From Strigamia acuminata (taxonomy: Eukaryota > Arthropoda > Chilopoda > Geophilomorpha > Linotaeniidae): a DNA stretch of 64,000 bases. How positions within the stretch are numbered: the stretch's first letter is position 1; every line of letters begins with the position of its first letter. The notes under the pieces are model-generated. The model worked only from the letters and a program-made list of their open reading frames with translations. It was not told the DNA's origin and ran no database searches. A program made the position numbers and the translations under genes. This document shows, piece after piece, positions 52,901 to 62,477 of this stretch. The stretch spans positions 3,286,001 through 3,350,000 of the forward strand of contig OX442319.1 in assembly GCA_949358305.1 (NCBI GenBank). The letters run 5' to 3'.

Positions 52901-54344
52901 TTCCGTGCACAATTAGAATCGATGCCTATTTCTGCGGTTGTAGTTAGGAAACGGACTTTGGAGGATTCTATTTTAGCTAGAGTTTTGCTTTTAGTGCGTG
53001 AGGGGTGGCCCTCGGGAACTATTGAAGTGGATCTTGCGCCTTGGCATCGGGTTAGGAAGCAGTTATCAGTAGAGGGCGATTGTTTGTTTTACAATGACAG
53101 GGTTGTTGTACCTAAGGTGCTACAGAGCAGTATTTTGACAGAGTTACATTCTGGACATCCGGGGGTGGTCAAAATGAAATTATTGGCCAGGTCAATTTGC
53201 TGGTGGCCCCGCATGGATTCAGATATTGAGCGAATGGTCAGGGAGTGTGAATTGTGTCAAATCAATTTACCGGCCCCGGCTCGTGAGCGTAATGTAGCAT
53301 GGCCAACGCCTGCAGAGGCATGGGGGCGAATTCATGTAGACTTCGCTGGGCCCTTCTTTGGTCACATGTTTATTTTGTGTGTGGATGCAAAATCCAAATG
53401 GCCGGAAATTGTTATGATGAAGGGTACGACAGCACGTGACACGATTGAGGTATTTGAGGAATGGTTTTCTAGGCATGGTCTACCTTTGCATGTACATTCA
53501 GACTGTGGACCACAGTTCACAAGCGAGGAGTTTGTTCAATTTTTGGCAATGAATGGGGTGCGTCAGTCCCGTTCGCCACCTTACCATCCAGCGACGAATG
53601 GGGCTGTGGAAGGGTTTGTTGGTACTTTCAAGACAGGAATGAAGAAGTTTATGGCTGAGCATGGAAACATTAAGCGTGCGTTGCGCCAGTTTTTGTCTAG
53701 TTATCGTACCACTCCTCATTGTACTACTTTGGTGACTCCAGATGCGTTATTCAGGGAGAAGGAGATGCGTACGAGGTTACATTTATTGCGACCTAGGCGA
53801 GAGGACGAGTTGTCCACTCCAGTGGTGCGTAGGAAGTTTTCGATTGATGATTTGATTTATGCCAGAGACTACAGAAGTAGTAGTCGATGGATTGCGGGAA
53901 AAATATTTAAGTTGTTATCACCTGTAACTTATTTAGTTCAATTGCATAATGGGGTATTTTGGAAGCGTCATGCTGATCAATTGCGTGGCCGAGTTGTACA
54001 ATCTTTGAATGGTTCTAGTTCTTTTCAAGTTGAGGAGGACTGGGAACCTGGGAATGGAAATTGTGTTGTTGGTTCTGGTAATGAGAGTTCTGGGGTTGAA
54101 CAGGATGCTGGAAATGATCCTGTAGTTGCACCTAGGCGATCAACTCGTGTTCGTCGTCCCCCAGCTCATCTCAGAGATTTTATTAGGGATTAAGTGTTTG
54201 TCTGAGGGGGAAGAGTTGGAGTATATTGATTGTAACGCCATCTAGTGTTCTTGTATTGAGATTATGTATCTGTGTTCGAGATTAAAACTTGTCAACTTTG
54301 CAACCATCATGGAGTTCACTGCCTCGTGATTTCGGTATATTACA
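49966..54344 (+). mobile_element. Full-length Ty3/gypsy retrotransposon 2
   Basis: 4,379 bp with a 5-bp duplication GTAGT (49961-49965, 54345-54349). The 128-bp LTRs (49966-50093, 54217-54344) are identical by reading, and are unusually short. A purine tract GAGGGGGAAGAG precedes the 3' LTR. ATTGGCGACGAGG directly after the 5' LTR is the likely primer site; its tRNA was not assigned. One long gag-pol frame and no env. The insertion is very recent. Confidence 0.96.
50165..54193 (+). CDS. gag-pol: Gag-Pol of Ty3/gypsy element 2, single frame
   Basis: 1,342 residues from MAQFIGQLSEYD; the frame is open back into the LTR, but this is the first ATG in good context. Domains: retroelement gag; two CCHC knuckles (CYACGSPDHFRDKC and CHNCGQKGHIRKFC, about 50835-50940); protease (VDSGSSLTLI, about 51143); reverse transcriptase with FLDD at 52036, a change from the usual YxDD; RNase H (TVDASPFGVG, TDREGFAI); integrase HHCC (ELHSGHPG to CELCQ); DDE core (HVDFAGPF, HSDCGPQF, GAVEGFVG). 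It resembles the K02A2.6-like branch of animal gypsy elements. No stop or frameshift, so it is possibly active. Confidence 0.95.
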   Translation: MAQFIGQLSEYDVNSDWDMYVEQLEQLFELNAIEDKKVAILLGTIGSHGYKMLRDLCAPDLPKTKTYDDLVTLMHDHQKPKPMVAAERFRFFRTTQLDTESVSAFVIKLKAAAEFCEFGQQLNDYLRDQFINGLRFENVQRHLLTVKGLTFQKATETALSMDTASKEVQKFHSKTENKDNTVHKIQDNKSGFYKKGKTDFKKKFSNSQDHSSGQKSDGNKQRRCYACGSPDHFRDKCRFKDSDCHNCGQKGHIRKFCHVRSTSHQLNQPSRDRGGASSGKQPAANSVRVDDDIFVPFHRVCHVRDTIVDPVFVDVNIEGVNLAMEVDSGSSLTLIDEQCFNTHFSKFKLNASPVRLRAFTGELLSLLGVFGVSVFFQGAHYSVQLHVVEGMKGSLLGRDWLDTFGLLKSIRGLVSEPKQVNAVDGVLPSPPLDLASAKVQLEEILASHKTVFSGGIGQCKGVQLHIPVDKNFQPIFLPARNPPLALRAKMEAEIDRLVEAGVLEPVQHARWATPVTPVEKSDGTVKLAGLYNLTVNKALPKVVYPLPRFEQITSTLADGEYFSTFDFSDAYNQWELDQESQEVMVINTHKGLFLVKRLFYGVSCAPALFQQSMEQLVKPVVKTQPFLDDVCATGRSVPEHLKVVDHLLTIFEEKNLRLNARKCKFFQDKVKFLGHVFSKDGYAPIPARIDGLVKAATPKNAGELHTYIGMINYYARFLPNLATVLEPLYYLLRQGVVWRWGKQQEQAIDGVRKLLASATFLVHFDPSKQTVLTVDASPFGVGAQLSQEDELGRKQTVAVASGLLNAAQRNYSQTDREGFAIIFGVKKFHHYLYGHNFILETDHKPLVSILGDKRGCNEIVAARLQRWCVFLNAYNFQIRHIAGKSNVVADGLSRLAINNVDFDDSDIPLHAVFRAQLESMPISAVVVRKRTLEDSILARVLLLVREGWPSGTIEVDLAPWHRVRKQLSVEGDCLFYNDRVVVPKVLQSSILTELHSGHPGVVKMKLLARSICWWPRMDSDIERMVRECELCQINLPAPARERNVAWPTPAEAWGRIHVDFAGPFFGHMFILCVDAKSKWPEIVMMKGTTARDTIEVFEEWFSRHGLPLHVHSDCGPQFTSEEFVQFLAMNGVRQSRSPPYHPATNGAVEGFVGTFKTGMKKFMAEHGNIKRALRQFLSSYRTTPHCTTLVTPDALFREKEMRTRLHLLRPRREDELSTPVVRRKFSIDDLIYARDYRSSSRWIAGKIFKLLSPVTYLVQLHNGVFWKRHADQLRGRVVQSLNGSSSFQVEEDWEPGNGNCVVGSGNESSGVEQDAGNDPVVAPRRSTRVRRPPAHLRDFIRD

Positions 54345-54941
54345 GTAGTGTTTATATCTTAAAGTCACATCTCGTTGTGGGAGTCCGTATTTTGCGAAGC
54401 GACTGCCGAGGTGCGGATTGTGGTAGTGTTCGGAACCGGGCATTCGTTCCGGGTCCCGTAATTGCGCTTTCACTTTAAATGTATTTTCCGCCCAGTGGTC
54501 GATACATGATCCGTAATAATATCCGATTCCTGCGGTTGTTGTGTATAAAATTCGAAAATAGGCCATGATTATATCAACACTTTGAATTTTTTAGTAGTAG
54601 GACTTTTGCCTGGTGGTAGGTGTTTGTACCAAATACGAGCGTCGTTGTTGGTGATACGAAGTACGAAGCGTGTTTTAGGTTTATTTGTTTTTGTTTTTTG
54701 ATGTTCAAAAATAGAAAAACAAAAAAGCAAACACGAAAAAGCCTTAAAAATCCAACTTTTTGAATGCAGCGAGTGGTTAAATAAAGTTAAAGGTTCAATT
54801 AAACTGCAATCGAAGAAAAATACAAAGAATAACAAAATATTAATTTCAAAAATTAATAACATAATCTCATAAAAATGCAGTTAGAAAAATGTACAATCAC
54901 AACACGTTTTATTTTATTGAAACACAAATTGAAACAAATTT

Positions 54942-55724
54942 TCACTTTTCAACATTTTGGGTATGCTTTGATAAATGTTTTTTCAAACTACTACAATGCG
55001 CACAGGAATAAGCGCAAAGATGGCACTTGAATGGTTTTTCAATTGTATGAGTTGCAATATGACTTCTTAAATGTCCACTTGTAATACTGGAATAATCACA
55101 TAAATGACACTTGAATCGTTTTTCACCAGTATGAGTTGCAATATGTATTTTTAAACTCCCACTTTGAATACAGGAATAAGTACAAAGATGGCACTTGAAT
55201 GGTTTTTCACCTGTGTGAGTTGCAATATGACTTTTTAAATGTCCACTTGTAATACTGGAATAATCACATAGATGACACTTGAATCGTTTTTCACCTGTAT
55301 GAGTTGCAATATGTTGTCTTAAATGTGCACTTTGAATACAGGAATAAGCACACAGATGACACTTAAATTTTTTTTCATCTGTATGAGTTGCAATATGACA
55401 TTTTAAATGTGTACTTTGAATACAGGAATAAGCACAAAGATGGCACTTGTATGGTTTTTCTCCTGTATGAGTTAGAATATGGTTTTTTAAATTCCCACTT
55501 GTAGTACCGGAATAATCACACAAATGGCACTTGTATGGTTTTTCTCCCGTGTGAGTTCGCATATGGACAACTAATGTGTGTTTATGCCTAAAAGAAGTTG
55601 AACACACTTGACATTTGAAGGGTTTTTCACCAGTGTGTATAAGCATGTGATACTTCAAAGAATTATAATTTGAACACGAATAATCGCACAGATTGCAATT
55701 ATAACGCTGTTGTTTTGTCTTCAT
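54942..55724 (-). CDS. C2H2 zinc-finger protein, 9 fingers (copy 1)
   Basis: 260 residues, almost entirely tandem C2H2 fingers with TGEKPFKC-type linkers; probable nuclear DNA-binding protein. Start MKTKQQRYN is chosen because all three copies share MK-KQQ there. An in-frame Met 21 codons upstream (55787) is possible. Fingers are CxxCxYSxx...L..H...H; the residue where the classic finger has Phe is mostly Cys, Ser or Gly (YSC, YSS, YSG). Finger 2 (CSTSFRHKHTL) keeps Phe. No KRAB, ZAD or BTB domain is seen. A spliced upstream exon cannot be excluded. Confidence 0.88.
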   Translation of the reverse strand: MKTKQQRYNCNLCDYSCSNYNSLKYHMLIHTGEKPFKCQVCSTSFRHKHTLVVHMRTHTGEKPYKCHLCDYSGTTSGNLKNHILTHTGEKPYKCHLCAYSCIQSTHLKCHIATHTDEKKFKCHLCAYSCIQSAHLRQHIATHTGEKRFKCHLCDYSSITSGHLKSHIATHTGEKPFKCHLCTYSCIQSGSLKIHIATHTGEKRFKCHLCDYSSITSGHLRSHIATHTIEKPFKCHLCAYSCAHCSSLKKHLSKHTQNVEK

Positions 55725-55789
55725 TTTGAATATATATTTAAAAAAAAAACGATCTTCAAGCTGACTCAGTAAATGGTTGTTTTGCAAAC

Positions 55790-57160
55790 TGACACTGACT
55801 TTATGCTGATAAATATGATGTCACTCAAATCACTTCATAAATGGTCTGTCTGAAATTAAAAGAAATCAAATATTAGGTATTAGGTACACATATTTTATAA
55901 ATAATATTGCTGTGAAAATAGTCACGCGAAAAAATGTAATTTCTCGCCATTTTCCTAAAAACGGTAACAAAATAAAACTCCCTTTACCCCCAACCCGATC
56001 ATTTTTTTCTAATTTATGAAAATGATTCTACTCTTGAACTATTTCATAAACATTACTTCAAAGGCTTTTCTCTTGTATGAGTTGCAAAATATTTTTTAAA
56101 TACCTTTTCTGACCGTAGAAATAAGGACAAAGATGGCGCTTCAATGCTTGTTCGTCTCTACGAATTGTTAAAGGACACGGCGGATCCTTCGACAGGCTTG
56201 TGGAACTGATAGATCAAGCAAACCATAATAAAATAAACCGTATAAAGTAATTTTTACAAGTACAAACTTCAGTAACGTTATATCTTACCTCAATTCTTGC
56301 AAAAAGACCAAACGAGTTTTCTCAACTGCAAAAGCGCGAGGTGAATCGCAGCTTCGTCGTTAAATTTTCACTAGATGGCGCAACCTTGTACTGTAGTATT
56401 CAAGTACGGTAGTCTTGGCTTCGTCCCACCAATGGAACACAACCAATGGAGGGGGTCAGGGGAAGGGTATTGTGATGACGACCTCGGGAATACAGAAGTT
56501 GGTATCGTATTTTGCAATGAGGAGAGAGCAAATAAAATAAAATAAACTTGTTAAATTTAATTCATTTTTTCTTTAATTTTGATGGTGCGAATATTGCGAA
56601 TGGACGAGAAATTTTAATGACTATTAACAATATCAAAATCTAAATTATAAAAATGAATAAAAGATGTTTTAAAATTGAAAATTAAGCAAGAAATATATAC
56701 CATTTTATTTTGCGTAATAGATGAATTGAAACAAACGTTCAGAGTTTTTAGAAAAATACAAAAATTAAACACAAAAATGAAGCATTTTTACAGACATCTG
56801 AACAACGGATTGATGTCAATGGATCAAACGGACAATTAAACAGATATTAATTAAACGAGTAAAAATTAAACAAGATAATTTTTTTTCTGTTTTTTTTTTC
56901 CTGTTTTTTCTGTTTTGTGATGTTAAAAAATAGAAAAACAATAAGACAAACACAAAAAAACCTTAAAAACCCAACTTTTTGAATGCAGCTAGTGGTTAAA
57001 TAAAGTTAAAGGTTCAATTAAACTGCAATCGAAGAAAAATACAAGGAATAACAAAATATAAATTTCAAAAATTAATAACATAATCTCATAAAAATGCAGT
57101 TAGAAAAATGTAAAATCACAACACGTTTTATTTTATTGAAACACAAATTGAAACAAATTT
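55790..57160. other. Upstream region of finger gene 1 and 3' flank of gene 2
   Basis: No intact gene. It contains a degraded C2H2 finger on the minus strand (about 56060-56170) and the conserved upstream block ending near 56350, probably promoter or 5' UTR. Confidence 0.5.
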
Positions 57161-58027
57161 TCACTTTTCAACATTTTTGCTATGCTTTGATAAATGTTTT
57201 TTCAAAGTAACACAACGCGTACAGGAATAAGGGCAAAGATGGCACTTGAATGATTTTTCACCTGTATGAGTTGCAATATGACGTTTTAAATCCCCACTTG
57301 TAATACAGGAATAAACACAAAGATGACACTTGAATGGTTTTTCACCTGTGTGAGTTGCAATATGTTTTTTTAAATCCCCAGTTGTAATACAGGAATAAGC
57401 ACAAAGATGACATTTGAACGGTTTTTTACCTGTATGAGTTGCAATATGACATTTTAAACTTCCACTTCTAATACAGGAATAAGCACAAAGATGGCATTTG
57501 AACGGTTTTTCACCTGTATGAGTTGCAATATGATGTTTTAAAGTTCCACTTTGAATACAGGAATAATCACATAAATGACACTTGAATGGTTTTTCACCTG
57601 TATGAGTTGCAATATGTTTTCTTAAATCCCCACTTGTAATACAGGAATAAGCACAAAGATGGCACTTGAGCAATTTTTCACCCGTATGAGTTGCAATATG
57701 AAATTTTAAACACCCATTTGTAATACAGGAATAATCACACAGATGACACTTCAATGGTTTTTCACCAGTGTGAGTTGCAATATGGCTTTTTAAACTCCCA
57801 CTTCTAATACAGGAATAATCACATAAATGACACTTGAATGGTTTTTCACCTGTATGAGTTCGCATATGGACAACTAATTGTTGTTTAAGCCTAAAAGAAT
57901 TTGAACACACTTGGCATTTGAATGGTTTTTCACCAGTGTGTATCAGCATGTGATACTTCAAAGAATTATAATTTGGACACGAATAATCACACAGATTGCA
58001 ACTATAACGCTGTTGTTTTCTCTTCAT
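57161..58027 (-). CDS. C2H2 zinc-finger protein, 10 fingers (copy 2)
   Basis: 288 residues from MKRKQQRYS. Ten fingers; the conserved first finger is CNLCDYSCPNYNSLKYH and the last ends HLSKHSKNVEK as in the other copies. Middle fingers differ from copy 1 mainly at the base-contact positions (IRSGSLK, ITNGCLK, IQSGTLK, ITTGDLK), which suggests diversified DNA targets. One more finger than copy 1 points to gain or loss of fingers by unequal exchange. Confidence 0.88.
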   Translation of the reverse strand: MKRKQQRYSCNLCDYSCPNYNSLKYHMLIHTGEKPFKCQVCSNSFRLKQQLVVHMRTHTGEKPFKCHLCDYSCIRSGSLKSHIATHTGEKPLKCHLCDYSCITNGCLKFHIATHTGEKLLKCHLCAYSCITSGDLRKHIATHTGEKPFKCHLCDYSCIQSGTLKHHIATHTGEKPFKCHLCAYSCIRSGSLKCHIATHTGKKPFKCHLCAYSCITTGDLKKHIATHTGEKPFKCHLCVYSCITSGDLKRHIATHTGEKSFKCHLCPYSCTRCVTLKKHLSKHSKNVEK

Positions 58028-58099
58028 TTTGAATATATTTTTTTTTAAAAAAAAAAGACCTCCAAGCTGACTCAGAAAATGATTGTTTTGCAAACTGAC

Positions 58100-58952
58100 A
58101 CCGAATTTATGCTGATAAATATGATATCACTCAATCACTTCATAAATAATCTGTCTGAAATTAAAAGAAGTCATATATCAGGTATTATAGGTACACATAT
58201 TTTATAAATAATATTGCTGTGAATATAGTCACGCGAAAAAATGTAATTTCTTGCCATTTTCCTAACAACAGTAACAAAATAAAACTCCCTTCACCTCCAA
58301 CCCGATCATTTTTTTTATCCCACGCAAAGAAAAAAATCTAATTTATGAAAATGATTCTACTCTTGAACTATTTCATAAATATCACTTCAAACGCTTTTCT
58401 CCTGTATGAGTTACAAAATATTTTTTAAATACCTTTTCTGACCGTAGAAATAAGGACAAAGATGGCGCTTCAATGCTTGTTTGTCTGTATGAATTGTTAA
58501 AGGACACGGCGGATCCTTCGATAGGCTTGTGGAACTGATAGATCAAGCAAACCATAATAAAATAAACCGTAAGAAGTAATTTTTACAAGTACAAACTTCA
58601 GTAACGTTATATCTTACCTCAATTCTTCCAAAACGACCAAACGATTTTTCTCAACTGCAAAAGCGCGAGGTGAATCGCAGCTTCGTCCCACCAATGGAAC
58701 ACAACCAATGGAGGGGGCCAGGGGCTCGGGGAAAAAGCATTGTGATGACGACCTTGGGAATACAGAAGTTGGCATCGTATTTTGCAATGACCCAATTTGA
58801 AGAGAGAACAAATAAAATAAAATCAACTTGTTAAATTTAATCCATTTTTTTCTTTAATTTTGGTGCGAATATTGCGGATGGACGAGAAATTTTAATGACT
58901 ATTAACAGTATCAAAATCTAAATCATAAAAATGAATAAAAGATGTTTTAAAA
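58100..58952. other. Upstream region of finger gene 2
   Basis: Same composition as the equivalent part of unit 1, with the relic finger at about 58400-58500. The frame at 58614-58826 is not conserved in the other units. Confidence 0.5.
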
Positions 58953-59206
58953 TGTTGTGTATTGTCAAGGAGAATATGTATGAAACTACATTGCCATCAC
59001 CAGAGTGAGATCTGTTTGCTAAATATATTGTTTAGCAACACTGATCGACTATCTTTTGATTGTAAAACATATATTGTATAAAAGTAAATAAATATAGCAG
59101 ACGACGTCTCGATCAGTGAACGAACAAGCCGTTCTCATTTCTGTCTTCATACACAAACAGATTTCGAGATGAAATCTCAGAGTTTATATTATGTTTAACC
59201 CAAACA
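58953..59206. mobile_element. Solo LTR, 254 bp
   Basis: TGTTG...ACA ends with a 5-bp duplication TAAAA (58948-58952, 59207-59211). It contains a TATAAAAG box. It is absent from the matching place in units 1 and 3 (TTTTAAAATTGAAAATTAAG), so the empty site is known. No internal region remains. Confidence 0.85.
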
Positions 59207-59604
59207 TAAAAAAATTGAAAATTAAGCAAGAAATATATACCATTTTATTTTGCGTTCTATACAAAAATTAAACACAAAAATGAAGCATTTTTACCGACAT
59301 CTGAACAACGGATTGATGCCAATTGATCAAACGGACAATTAAACAGATATCGATTAAACGAGTGAAAATTAAACAAGATAATATATTTTTTTTAATACTG
59401 GTATTTAGAAGTTTTTTTAATATTGCGGAATGAAACGATACTAAAATTATTACATGAATAATGTAGAGTTGCTTGGGAAATCCCGCGGTGCCTTTTGAGA
59501 CAATTCACAAAATCATTCTTTTTCATGTTGGCTTAGAGATTTTATTCCGAAATTTTTATACGAAATTAAAGGAAAAATATATGGAAACAAGCTTGCCCAC
59601 TTGA

Positions 59605-59705
59605 TCAATTCTGCTGTCCATTGGCATTATGCCCATTACATTCACCACCTCCTCCAACATTATTAATCCTTGTGGAAATCCTACCTCTCCTTGACGTTCG
59701 TTGGG
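59605..59705 (-). pseudogene. Orphan, frameshifted EndoG-like tail exon
   Basis: AG is followed by PNERQGEV in one frame. The typical tail GGGGECNGHNANGQQN is in another, so an indel separates them. Nearly the same sequence serves as the tail exon of gene G at 62.4-62.5 kb. No other EndoG exon is nearby. Confidence 0.8.
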
Positions 59706-59867
59706 CTAGACCATACATTACAAGACACACGCTATCGAAGTATAAAACAAGGAATAACAAAATATAAATTTCAAAAATTAATAACATAATCTTATAAAAA
59801 TGCAGTTAGAAAAATATACAATTACAACACGTTTTTATTTTGTGGAAACACAAATTGAAACAAATTT

Positions 59868-60734
59868 TCACTTTTCAACATTTTTGGTATGCTTTGATAA
59901 ATGATTTTTCAAACTACTACAACGCGCACAGGAATAAGCGCAAAGATGGCACTTGAATGGTTTTTCAACTGCGTGAGTTGCAATGTGGGTTTTTAAATTC
60001 CCACTTGTAATACACGAATAATCACATGAATGACACTTGAATCGTTTTTCACCTGTATGAGTTGCAATATGACTTCTTAAATGTCCACTTTCTATACAGG
60101 AATAATCACATAAATGACACTTGAATGGTTTTTCACCTGTATGAGTTAGAATATGGTTTTTTAAACTCCCACTTTGAATACAGGAATAAGTACAAAGATG
60201 GCACTTGAATGGTTTTTCACCCGAATGGATTGCAATGTGGTTTTTTAAATTCCCACTTGTAATACTGGAATAATCACATAGATAACACTTGAATCGTTTT
60301 TCACCCGTATGAGTTGCAACATGTTGTCTTAAATGTGCACTTTGAATACAGGAATAAGCACACAGATGACACTTGAATTTTTTTTCATCTGTATGAGTTA
60401 CAATATGACTTTTTAAATGTGCCCTTTGAACACAGGAATAAGCACAAAGATGGCACTTGAATGGTTTTTCACCCGTATGAGTCGCAATATGAGTTTTTAA
60501 ACTCCCACTTGTAGTACTGGAATAATCACACAAACGGCACTTGTATGGTTTTTCTCCCGTGTGAGTTCGCATATGAACAACTAATGTTTGTTTATGCCTA
60601 AAAGAAGTTGAACACACTTGGCATTTGAATGGTTTTTCACCAGTGTGTATAAGCATGTGATTCTCCAAACGTGAATAAACTGAGCCCGAATAATCACACA
60701 GATTGCAACTATAATGCTGTTGTTTTCTCTTCAT
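59868..60734 (-). CDS. C2H2 zinc-finger protein, 10 fingers (copy 3)
   Basis: 288 residues from MKRKQQHYS. Fingers 1, 2 and the last match copies 1 and 2 closely. Several middle fingers match copy 1 (CIQSAHLRQH, SITSGNLKNH), so copies 1 and 3 are the closer pair. One finger reads CHSC at its first Cys pair; spacing is intact. As in the other copies Cys or Ser replaces the finger Phe. No effector domain is seen. Confidence 0.88.
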   Translation of the reverse strand: MKRKQQHYSCNLCDYSGSVYSRLENHMLIHTGEKPFKCQVCSTSFRHKQTLVVHMRTHTGEKPYKCRLCDYSSTTSGSLKTHIATHTGEKPFKCHLCAYSCVQRAHLKSHIVTHTDEKKFKCHLCAYSCIQSAHLRQHVATHTGEKRFKCYLCDYSSITSGNLKNHIAIHSGEKPFKCHLCTYSCIQSGSLKNHILTHTGEKPFKCHLCDYSCIESGHLRSHIATHTGEKRFKCHSCDYSCITSGNLKTHIATHAVEKPFKCHLCAYSCARCSSLKNHLSKHTKNVEK

Positions 60735-60973
60735 TTTGAATATATATTTAAAAAAAAACGACCTTCAAGCTGACTCATAAAATGGTTGTTTTGCAAACTG
60801 TCACCAACTTTATGCTGATAAATATGATATCACTCAATCACTTCATAATTGGTCTGTCTGAAATTAAAAGAAATCAAATATTAGGGAGATTAGGTACACA
60901 TATTTTATAAATAATATTGCTGTGAAAATAGTCACGCGAAAAAATGTACCGGTAATTTCTTGCCATTTTCTTA

Positions 60974-61286
60974 GGGGCCGTCCATAAATTACGTAACGCT
61001 CCAAGAGGAGGGGGAAGGGGGTTTCAGATTTTGTTACGGATCATTAGTAAGGGAGAGGGGGGTTCTCAATAATGTTACGGTTCTTGAAAAAAATTTTTTT
61101 AATGTTTTAAAATTGAAATTATCGCAGTTTTGGGACTGATTTTTGAAAAATTTTGGAGGGGTGATTTCAGTTTTATTACGTAATTAGGGGGGTGGGGGTT
61201 TGGGAATTTGTTACGGCCTTGTTACAGAGGGGGGGAGGGGGTCTAAAATGCCCAAAATTGGCATTACGTAATTTATGGACGGCCCC
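60974..61286. mobile_element. PIF/Harbinger-type MITE, 313 bp
   Basis: Inverted ends GGGGCCGTCCATAAATTACG and its complement, flanked by TTA (60971-60973, 61287-61289). Units 1 and 2 show the empty site. The centre is G-rich on the plus strand (GGGGGAGGGGG). Confidence 0.88.
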
Positions 61287-61289
61287 TTA

Positions 61290-62477
61290 ACAACAGTAAG
61301 AAAATAAAACTCCCCCTAACCCGATCATTCTTTTTATCTCACGCTAAGAAAAAATCTAATTTATGAAAATGATTCTACTCTTGAATTATTTCATAAATAT
61401 CACTTCTGTATGAATTGCAAAATATTTTTTAAATACCTTTTCTGACCGTAGAAATAATGACAAAGATGGCGCTTCAATGCTTGTTCGTCTATACGAATTG
61501 TTAAAGGACACGGCGGATCCTTCGACAGGCTTGTGGAACTGATAGATCAAGCAAACTATAATAAAAAGAACCGTAAAAGGTAATTTTTACAAATACAAAC
61601 TTCAGTTACGTTATATCTTACCTCAATTCTTGCAAAAAGACCAAACGATTTTTCTCAACCGCAAAAGCGCGAGGTGAATCGCAGCTTCGTGTCCCACCAA
61701 TGGAACACAGCCAATAGAGGGAGTCAGGGGACGGGCATTGTGATGATGATGACGACCTTGGGAATACAGAAGTTGGTATCGTATTTTGCAATAAAGAGAG
61801 GGCAAATAAAATAAAATCAACTTGCTAAATTTAATCCATTTTTTTTTTTAAATTTTGGTGTGAATATTGCGGATAGACGAGAAATTTTAATGACTATTAA
61901 CAGTATCAAAATCTAAATCATAAAAATGAATAAAAGATGTTTTAAAATTGAAAATTAAGCAATAGTAATAGATAAATTGAAACAAACGTTCAGAGTTTTT
62001 AGAAAAATACAGAAATTAAACACAAAAAAAGCCACTTGCGAAATTGAATCCAGTCTAAAATTTTGGCAAATGGCAGATCGTTTTTTAGCAAATAAAATAA
62101 ACTATAGCTCAGATCAAAAAGTTATAGGCACCATTTGAAGGAGCGGTAAATTCTACACAGGAAACATGTTTTAAAGTTGTTAAAACCGAAAGTTGAAACA
62201 CACAAACATTCAAGACTTTAAAAAGGGAATGAAATAGATAAATTACGAGAAAAAAATTCAATTGTAAAGAAGAATTTATTTTCAAATAACATCATATTGT
62301 ACATGAATAATGTAGAGTCGCTTGGGTCTTTTGAGACAATTCACAAAATCATTCTTTTTCATGTTGGCTCAGAGATTTTATTCCGAAATTTTTATACGAA
62401 ATTAAAGGAAATATATATGAAAACAAGCTTGCCCACTTGATCAATTCTGCTGTCCATTTGCATTCTGCCCATTACAT
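61290..62477. other. Upstream region of finger gene 3 and intergenic DNA
   Basis: Holds the relic finger (61390-61510) and the conserved unit block. No intact gene; the minus frame at 61623-61820 is not conserved in frame in the other units. Confidence 0.5.

Larger units (their letters stand above)
48646..54566 (-). pseudogene. EndoG-like gene F, exon 1 split by Ty3/gypsy element 2
   Basis: Exon 1 lies in two parts, 54350-54566 (MAYFRILYTTTAGIG to the QRDVTLRYK region) and 49688-49965, with the 4.4-kb element between. Counting the 5-bp duplication once, the exon is 495 bases and in frame. Exons 2-4 (49522-49631, 49170-49455, 48646-48738) are open. The DRGH position reads IGFP and the metal-site Asn is His. 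The tail is GGGDQNGHNGHNEHV. Apart from the insertion I see no lesion, so the gene was probably functional until recently. Confidence 0.9.
54698..62030. repeat. Three tandem units, each with a C2H2 zinc-finger gene
   Basis: Units begin near 54698, 56919 and about 59740. Shared order on the minus strand: an upstream block with CGGATCCTTCGACAGGCTTG, a decayed finger relic (about 56060-56170, 58400-58500, 61390-61510), the finger gene, and a common AT-rich 3' flank. A solo LTR and a Harbinger-type MITE are present in only one unit each. Confidence 0.88.
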
